DNA from: Clytia hemisphaerica
Lineage: Eukaryota; Cnidaria; Hydrozoa; Leptothecata; Clytiidae
Direction: 5' to 3'
NCBI GenBank assembly: GCA_902728285.1
Contig: CACVBU010000261.1
Location: 131,431 to 195,430 of the forward strand
DNA: 64,000 bases
Notes under the pieces: model-generated
Databases searched by the model: none
What the model saw: the letters and a program-made list of their open reading frames with translations, nothing else
What the model was told of the DNA's origin: nothing
Shown here: positions 56,918-64,000 of the stretch, piece after piece
How positions within the stretch are numbered: the stretch's first letter is position 1
Layout of the letters: each line of letters starts with the position of its first letter
Program-made: the position numbers and the translations under genes

Positions 56918-57406
56918 TACCTAGGCATTTGACGTTTACATCGATCATATAATATAATATAATACCCCTGTTAGTACATTTTTTCCTCAAGATACCAACT
57001 AAGCCATTGAAGCCAGTCAAAGTAAGCGAAAGAAGTGAGCTCTCCAAAAAAATTGATTTTTTTCGAAAAAAATATAACTTTGATGGACCACGTGATTTTC
57101 GAGAAAAATGTAAACAAAACCACATGGAATCTTTGCAGCTTTTGCCGGTGAACGAGATCTTCTTTATTGAGAATTATTTCCTTTCTCTGCTTCATCGACG
57201 CCGTAAAAAGGTAATAGTTTTGTATCCATTTTAGTACAGCCTCGTTTACAATAGCAAAATTTACGCTTGGGTGTCCGCTAGCGTGATTTTTCATCCATGT
57301 GCTAAGTTAAGTTCTTTTACAAATATTGCTGAGCGGCTTGCTGTTGGAGGGAATCTTTGGTGTGTAATTTGCTCTAAATTGCTCTTAAATTCAAAAAAAT
57401 ACAAAA

Positions 57407-60400
57407 ATGGTCAAAGCAAAGACAAAAACAATAAAGGCAGAGGAAATTCCAAAATCCAAGAAAGCTAAAAAAGTTGAAACTGACTCTGACTCGTCATCTG
57501 AAGAAGAGGAAGAAGTCAAAGTCGCACCAAAGAAGAATGGAAAAGTCAAAGGTATGTTTTTTACATTAGATTAGACATTTGATATTTTATGCATAACATC
57601 AGAGTAACTGGGACTCAGGGAAGTTCAGGAAAAAGTAGCTGTAACAAAAATGACTCCAGCCTATTATGCTATCAACTTCGTTGGAATTTAACAATTTGCA
57701 AGCTTGTAAGACCCTTAAGGATACCTGGTGTAGGCGAATAGGTAGATAAGGGGCATTTTTTACTTTTGAATTTTTTCTTGCATAAATCCATTTTTTTCTG
57801 CCCGGATGCATCTGCATTTAAAAAATGGAGGCGCACTGATGATATGTCTAAATAAGTCCAGGTGCTATAAGTCCAATCCAAGACTGTTTGAAATTTATTT
57901 TAGATTTCCTAGTTGGAGTTACCTAAATTCTCTATGACAATCATTTAACACAAAAAACACTTGATGTTCAAAACGCTGGCTACGCTGAATCTACAAAATT
58001 CTTTGAATAGTATTGCTAAAAAATCTGACAAATATTCCGACTAGGAAAAGGGTCACATTTTTAAGATAGAAAGTGAGCCAGTTGGAGGACTTGAACACAA
58101 CTTATTTGTGACCCAGGCCTAGCTCATCAAAACCATGTCCAAATAAAAGATAAAGAAGAGGAATCTGGAATTATTTCTGCATTTCGATCAGCTATCAAAA
58201 CATAGAACTATTTCTTTCATGTGGTTTAAATTGTTTTTATTATTTACATTTTTTGTGAAATTTCTAGCTTCCATTAGAAAAAGGATATCATTTCAGGGCT
58301 CGAAATAACGGTCGGACATCGGAAATTGTCCGACCAAATTGCTGAAATGTCCGACCCAAATCGATTCTAGTCGGACATCATGTCCGACCCAATTACTTTT
58401 GGTGCCTTCGAAAAATTTGTCAGATGCGTTGTGAAATTTCCAAAAGAAATTGTAATTTACATAGAATTAGTAACTTCTTTATTTACACACAAAATCTCTC
58501 AAAGTTGCGATCATTAGTGTTAGATATTCATTTTTGTGATGTTTTTTCTCAACAAATGAAAGCATGCTTCAAGTAAAAATCATGGGCTTCTGACCATTAA
58601 TTGATATTTGTTTAGCTTCTTCGTGATCAAGTAAAATTCTATCAGAAGCTTGTGTTAGACTTGAAGTATACCCCACATAAAAATCAATCGGACATGTCCG
58701 ACCGATTTTACTTTAAAAGCCTTAGGACATGTCCGACCCAAATCAATTTTTGATCGGACAATGTGTCCGACCACCTAAATATCGTTATTTTAAGTCCTGT
58801 CATATTTTGTTGAGCTATATGCTGAGTCACAAAAGATACAAAAAATGCTACATAGCAGTCAGCTGTAAATAATTGGAAATAAAGTTAATTAAATTTTCAA
58901 AATGATTTAGGTACAACCAAAAAGCCTGTCAAAAAAGAAAGTTCATCAGAAGACAGTGACAGTAGTGAAGAAGAAGCAAAACCAGCAAAGAAAAATGGAG
59001 TAGCAAATGGAAAAGCTAATGGGAAGAAAGGTAAAATTTTCAGTTACAGTACACATTACTAAATCAATTTTGTTTAAATATATCATCTAGTGAGATTTTG
59101 CTGAGGCTTGGCTTTTCTTATATTTTTGGCCCTTTAAGCCTCAAATCTTTCTTATCCTGTTGCCTAGTCATTAAATGAAATGATGCTTGTACAAAAGGGC
59201 ATGAAAAATGTACAAGATCTGATTATTGAAATTTCAAACAATTATTCTAATACCTTATTACACAAATATTACTAGTCATTTTATTAACACAAATTGAAAA
59301 ATTTCATGTTAAAAAAACCCAGCCGTGATGCCCTTGAAGAAGCAAATAAAATTTGTTAATTTTTTGTGTGTTAATTTCAAGGTCATTGAATACTTTCATC
59401 GTAATATTTGTGCAATAAGGCAATTTTATTACTTTTTTATTTTCTGGTTTACGGACATGACGAGGAAAAGTTTTGAATAAAAGGATGAAAAAAAAAATAA
59501 AAATAAAATTAATGTTTTAATTTTTTTTTATTTTCTTTAGAAAAATCTGAAATCAGAAATAGTAAAATAAAATTTTATGTAATTACCTAAAGTTTCGATT
59601 TTTTAGATTTAAAGACGAAAGTGCAAGATGTTGTATAGATTAGTTTTAGAGTCTATGGATAAAAACACTAAAAATTAACTGAAATATAAAAAATGTACAC
59701 ATAAAGACTGATATGTGTTACTAACTTTTTGATACTTTTTAACAATTACATCATAAAAAGGACTCTGAATAAAAGACTACATACACAGAGAGTTATACAA
59801 TTTAGTTTTTTTATTTTACTTGTCTAAAAACCTGGTAAGTAAGACAAAAAATAAATTGATAGATATCTCAAATAATACTCAGTACTGGGCAATACCTAGT
59901 TAATTTCACATATGGGGTATTTATTTTCAAAAGGCAAAATTGAATTTTTACAATCTAATTTCACTTATTGGATTTTGAGGAAAGTTAAGCTAAAATGTTT
60001 CTTTTTAACCTACAGCACCAGCAAAGAAAGAATCAAGCTCAGAAGAAAGCAGTGATGAAGAGGAAGAAAAACCAAAAGCTAAAGCTGGTAAAAAGTTTAA
60101 AGCCTTTAAATTGAGAAAATGCAGATCACACACACACAGATCTAGGGGGTTTAAAAGATGTTGGTGAAACTAAAAATTTTTGGGGGGATTTTTTTCATTC
60201 AACTACCAAATTTAGAAAATTAACAGACATGAAGACAAAATCCCATCTTAGTCTTCTCAGGACAAATACAGCATTCTCTGGAGCATAATGCAGTGTTAAA
60301 AGTTCTTCCGTCTCAGACGGATTTCCGTCTCAGAGAAGTGTATAGGGAGACTTTTCTGTCTCAAAATCCTGCATAATTCACCAAAAGTTCAAGAATATGT

Positions 60401-63400
60401 GCTAATTTGCTGTTAAAATCCATTTTCCGTCTCAGACGAAAATCTTGCTTTGACCACTGATAATGTTGGTTTTACTTTACTACACAAATAATCTTCTTCT
60501 TTTTTTTTTTTTTTTTTTTTCTTTTTTTTTTGTCAAACTGATACTTTACCACTACTCTTAGGTTCCAAATAAACGGGGGGTTGGAAAGTTTTCGAGATTT
60601 TAATAAACGGGGGGACCCAATTGCCGGGGGGTTGGAAATTGTACTTCTGAAACCTAAAAATCAGGCTATTTAGAGCAAAATCAGGGGCCTTCTCTTTGAC
60701 AGCTGAAAATATTCTTAGAGATTAATAAACGGGGGGTCCTAATAAGGTCCGGGGGGTTGGAAAATTTGCCCGTTTATTTGGAACCTAAGAGTAGTGTGGT
60801 CGTGTTACAAAAATACAGGCTGTTTGTAGGAAAAAAATAAGATCTAGCCAAAACTTTCTCCAGACCTTCTCTATAGGATGCTTATACATCAGGAAAAATT
60901 CCCCTAAAATCCCACTGGTGGAACATCTCTTTTTTGGGACAATTCTATTTTCCCCAGGCAAAATCCTAAGGGCGAAATTTTTTGAAAATTTCAACCTTAA
61001 TTCCAGACAATATCATTTATACCATTCGAAAGCTCTCGAAAAACTATATAGAAGACTTTTAAACGGTTGTAGCTGATTTCCTTACCTAACTCGAGATATT
61101 TCATGCGAAAGTTCCACTTTTCGCCACACTTTGGTCAAAATTGACCATAAATAGCATCTTCTGCGTGAATTATCTTGAGTTAGGTAATGAAAGCGGCTAT
61201 ACCCGTTTAAAAGTCTTCAATATAGTTTTTCGAGAGCTTTCAAATGGTATACTTGATAATGTCTGAAAATAGGTTTTGCCTGGGGATAAAAGAAATGTCC
61301 CAAAAAAGGGATGTTCCACCAGTGGGATTTTAGGGGAATTTTTCCTGAGGCGTAACCATCCTATAGAGAAGGTCTGGAGAAAGTTTCAGCTAGATCTTAT
61401 TGTTTTCCCGTAAATGCTACACTACACATTTTTGCATAATCAAAGATAGAAGTGCTTTTTTGAGAGAAAAAAAACAGTTTTGAAAACCTAATTTTAGGTG
61501 TTAGTACTGCCACTAGTAGACCTTAATTTATAGGGTGTGACAAATTTTATCACAACTGATTTCAAATATATAAAGAAAGCAGTCATAAATAGTAAAAAAT
61601 TTATAAGTGATAAAAAACCAGGCCATATCTTAGAAAGGTAGCGTCCATTGGTTACCAAAAAGGGTACTTTTTGTAGTGTTTTACCACCAAAAAGGCTGTG
61701 AAAGGGGCAGGATCAGTTTAATAAGTGGGCGCTAAAAAAGGGCATTAAAAATGGTCAGACAACAGAACACGTAACTGTTCTCAACAGAACACGTAACTGT
61801 TCTGGGTTTCCTCGCTCAATTGAATTCATAAAGAGGGGAAATGTTATCAAGATATTCTATGTTTCTTTTATGTGCATTCTAGACTACTCTTACATTTGCA
61901 GGCAGTGCAAAATGTTGTGTGGATATTTCTCAATGGTGTGTGATATGCTTGTTTACCAGATTTGACTTATCTAACAACTTTTTTGATTCAGCCCCAGCTA
62001 AGAAAGTAGCAGCAAAGAAAGAATCAAGCTCAGAAGAAGACAGTAGTGATGAAGAGGAAGAAAAACCCAAAGCTAAAGCAAAAGGTACAAATTAATGCAG
62101 TGATCTCCTTTAATGTTTGAAAATCTCTTTCATATCATGTGATGTAGCAAAATTTTGAAGATTAATTTTCACATCTAGATTGGGTTATATAACAAGAAAA
62201 CATGAGTTAATACCTGCTTTATGGACCATATGGAACAATGTTGTTGTAGTTTCCTGAATTCTCCTAAATTTTGAAGCCATCTAAAATCTCCTTTGAAAGT
62301 GAAATTTTGAACATGCAAGTTTCAAAAATTTGATTGTGTTTAAACATTAACAAGACGACTTGAAGTCGAAAATTTCGCCAAATATTTGCAAAAAGTATGC
62401 TAAATGCTGGCTCTGAAAAAGCTGTTAAGAAAATTACGAGGTGGATTAGAAAAAAAGGTTTAGGTCGAGTCATGAGAAATGATTCGGACACGGTCATTTT
62501 TTATGATGAATAAGCGAGGCTGAGCTATATTAAAACTGCTGCAACCAGTAGTCCTCTGTCCACCTTGTATAAACTAATTACTTAAAAGTATATCCCCAGC
62601 TATCAAAAGTTATTGATTTGATTTTTATAAAGTATATGCTTATAAGAAAAATAAATATGCCCATATTGTGCGCATTCCCTTGTTTACTTTGTGAGAACTA
62701 ATTACCGAAGGGTATATGGCTGTCTATCAAGAGTTATTGACTTGATTCTTATAAAGTATATGCTTATAAGAAAAATAAATATGCTCAAATTGTGCGTCAT
62801 CCCTTGTTTACTTTGTAAAAACTAATTACCGAAAGGTATATGGCTGTCTATCAAGAGTTATTTATTAGATTCTTATAAAGTAAATGCTTATAAGAAAAAT
62901 AAACATTCTCATATCGTGCACTGTCCCTTGTTTACTTTGTAAGAACTAATTACCGAAAGGTATATCACCGTGTTTCAAGAGTTATTGATTAGATGCCTAT
63001 ATGATAAAATAAACTGTTCCGCATTTTATGCCAACCTTTGTTTACTCTGTAGGAACTAATATCCGAAAGGTCCATATCATTTGACTACGCTTCTCAACCA
63101 AATCCGCATTATTTTAAATGCATAATAACCACTCTCTGTTTTTCATTTACGCATGTCAAGTAGAACATTCATAAGAAAAATAATAAAAGAATAAAGTGTT
63201 TGTTTAAAGTACAATGAAGATGAGCAAATAATATTAATGATATTTGAATTGTTTCAAAATTGTACGTTTTATATTTATTATTTTTCTTTTTGAAAAAAAA
63301 ACGACCACAATATTTATACATGGTGAGTGTGACCGAGGAAAGGTAGAAAAACAAATTAAATTTAGTGAGTTCATCCACCGTATCGAGTACTTTCGTTTTC

Positions 63401-63932
63401 TAATTTTTTTTCCGATGACACCGCAAAAGGCTATCGTAATACTTTTGCTAAGCGAAATTAATAAATGCAAGCAAATCTCTTGATTCTTTTTAGCTCCAGC
63501 CAAGAAAGCACCAGCAAAGAAAGAATCAAGCTCGGAAGAAGACAGTAGTGATGAAGAGGAAGAAAAACCAAAAGCTAAAGCAAAAGGTATGATTATGTTG
63601 TTTTGGTAAGAAACTAACTTTGACCTCTATTTCATATAATTGATCCTGGTACATCACAAATGACTCTTTTGCTTAAGTTTCTGTCACAACAAACTTTGGA
63701 TTTAGACACTTAAAGTTTTGAGACTCACATGACTGATAAATATTAAAGTTTCCAATTAACATCTCTTTCAGCTGAAAGCCGAAAGTCTGAGATAGCCTTG
63801 TCCAAATTTTCGTAATCTAACCTAAAACATTGCATCTCTTAGCCCCGGCCAAGAAAGCACCAGCTAAGAAAGAATCAAGCTCAGAAGACAGTAGTGATGA
63901 AGAGGAAGAAAAACCAAAAGCTAAAGCAAAAG
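57407..63932 (+). CDS. Nucleolin/Nopp140-like acidic-basic repeat protein (5' part)
   Basis: Six exons are visible: 57407-57551, 58911-59030, 60016-60087, 61992-62084, 63494-63586 and 63843-63932. All junctions are phase 1 with GT-AG ends, and the gene continues past the window. Exon 1 encodes a Lys-rich start (MVKAKTKTIKAEEIPKSKKA), then an acidic Ser run. Exons 3-6 each encode KKESSSEE(D)SSDEEEEKPKAKA-type units: a Lys/Ala/Pro linker, an SSSEE casein-kinase-2-like acidic block and a basic tail. Such alternation marks nucleolar phosphoproteins that work in rRNA transcription and ribosome assembly. The start resembles nucleolin more than Nopp140 (no LisH domain), but the RRM domains that would settle it lie outside the window. 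Copies are exact in frame, 72 to 93 nt long. Confidence 0.8.
58294..58799. mobile_element. hAT-like word-repeat element, TCCGACC type
   Basis: CAGGGCTCGAAATAACG at the left and CGTTATTTTAAGTCCTG at the right are hAT-style termini. Inside, GTCGGACAT and TGTCCGACC words recur about a dozen times, grouped near both ends. It lies in intron 1 of the nucleolin-like gene. Confidence 0.82.
60300..60445. repeat. CCGTCTCAGACGG words
   Basis: CCGTCTCAGACGG, CCGTCTCAGAGA, CTGTCTCAAAA and CCGTCTCAGACGA occur within 150 bp of intron 3. The word is itself palindromic. No termini were found. Confidence 0.5.
60501..60533 (+). repeat. Poly(T) tract
   Basis: More than 25 T residues with a single C. Confidence 0.9.
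60550..60796. mobile_element. Word-repeat element, AATAAACGGGGGG type
   Basis: CACTACTCTTAGGTTCCAAA and its reverse complement end the element. AATAAACGGGGGG and CCGGGGGGTTGGAAA words alternate inside. It lies in intron 3 of the nucleolin-like gene. Confidence 0.88.
60826..61415. repeat. Long palindrome (arms about 250 bp), type 2
   Basis: The arms pair through AATAAGATCTAGC, CTCCAGACCTTCTCTATAGG, CCCCTAAAATCCCACTGGTG, GAAAGCTCTCGAAAAACTAT and TTACCTAACTCGAGATAT, with a short spacer near 61115-61160. The central motif and the AGCTCTC block match the palindrome at 11811-12498; the outer parts do not. It lies in intron 3 of the nucleolin-like gene. Confidence 0.87.
62345..62380. repeat. 30-bp block shared with 23059-23088
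   Basis: AACAAGACGACTTGAAGTCG then AAAATTTCGC, identical at 29 of 30 positions to the copy inside the CR1-like remnant. It suggests an unrecognised retrotransposon fragment in intron 4. Confidence 0.6.
62572..63075 (+). repeat. 124-bp tandem repeat, about four units
   Basis: AACTAATTACCGAAAGGTAT begins units at 62572, 62696, 62820 and 62944, exactly 124 bp apart. A fifth start at 63054 follows after 110 bp. Units share CCCTTGTTTACTTTGT and ATGCTTATAAGAAAAATAAA. It lies in intron 4 of the nucleolin-like gene. Confidence 0.93.
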
Positions 63933-64000
63933 GTATAATGATCTTATTTCATATATAGGTAGTGGTTACTTTTTAAAGGATAGGTTCTACAGTTCAATAT

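Noticed and set aside
62572..63075. CRISPR array with 124-bp period
   Set aside because: The whole unit is repeated with no unique spacers; it is a minisatellite.

Overview
The window is nuclear DNA from a repeat-rich, AT-rich invertebrate animal. Genes have GT-AG introns, and the recognisable proteins are metazoan: TATDN1, DNA polymerase kappa, a REEP-family ER protein, a ChaC-type gamma-glutamylcyclotransferase, an RDH-like short-chain dehydrogenase, RNase P subunit POP4/Rpp29 and a nucleolin/Nopp140-like acidic-basic protein. A cnidarian (perhaps a hydrozoan) fits the intron-poor housekeeping genes, the splice acceptors lying just before start codons and the mixture of transposon types. 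That assignment is an inference, not a demonstrated fact.

Layout. 0-4.6 kb: a decayed non-LTR retrotransposon endonuclease, then a palindromic MITE and unassigned DNA. 4.6-8.4 kb: TATDN1 and POLK on the + strand, each followed by a copy of the same TA-flanked MITE. 9.4-15.8 kb: two paralogous three-exon genes on the - strand encoding small secreted six-cysteine proteins; their introns are full of MITEs. 16-30 kb: transposon territory, including a broken R2/R4/Dong-like element next to a (TAA)n tract, two degenerate - strand non-LTR elements and nested MITEs. 31.2-32.1 kb: an unrecognised small basic-protein gene with a TATA box and a 5'UTR intron. 32.7-36.5 kb: a dense block of TIR elements. 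37.5-39.1 kb: REEP gene. 41.7-43.4 kb: ChaC gene (- strand), with a very young, compact LTR element (43.4-45.6 kb) inserted 19 bp upstream of its ATG in the same orientation. 46.8 kb: an orphan exon. 48.4-51.2 kb: SDR and POP4, both single-exon, - strand. 52-57 kb: nested MITEs, minisatellites, a tRNA-like SINE head and a 3 kb TIR element. 57.4-64 kb: the first six exons of a nucleolin-like gene, of which exons 3-6 are copies of one symmetrical phase-1 exon.

The coding genes do not form one pathway; they are ordinary housekeeping genes scattered among mobile DNA. The most unusual feature is the repeat landscape. At least ten short elements are built to one plan: terminal inverted repeats around an AT-rich body in which one short GC-rich word recurs many times. 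Their word sequences differ from family to family. Two long palindromes at 11.8-12.5 kb and 60.8-61.4 kb share the same central motif although the rest differs. No CRISPR array, rRNA gene or intact transposase was seen.
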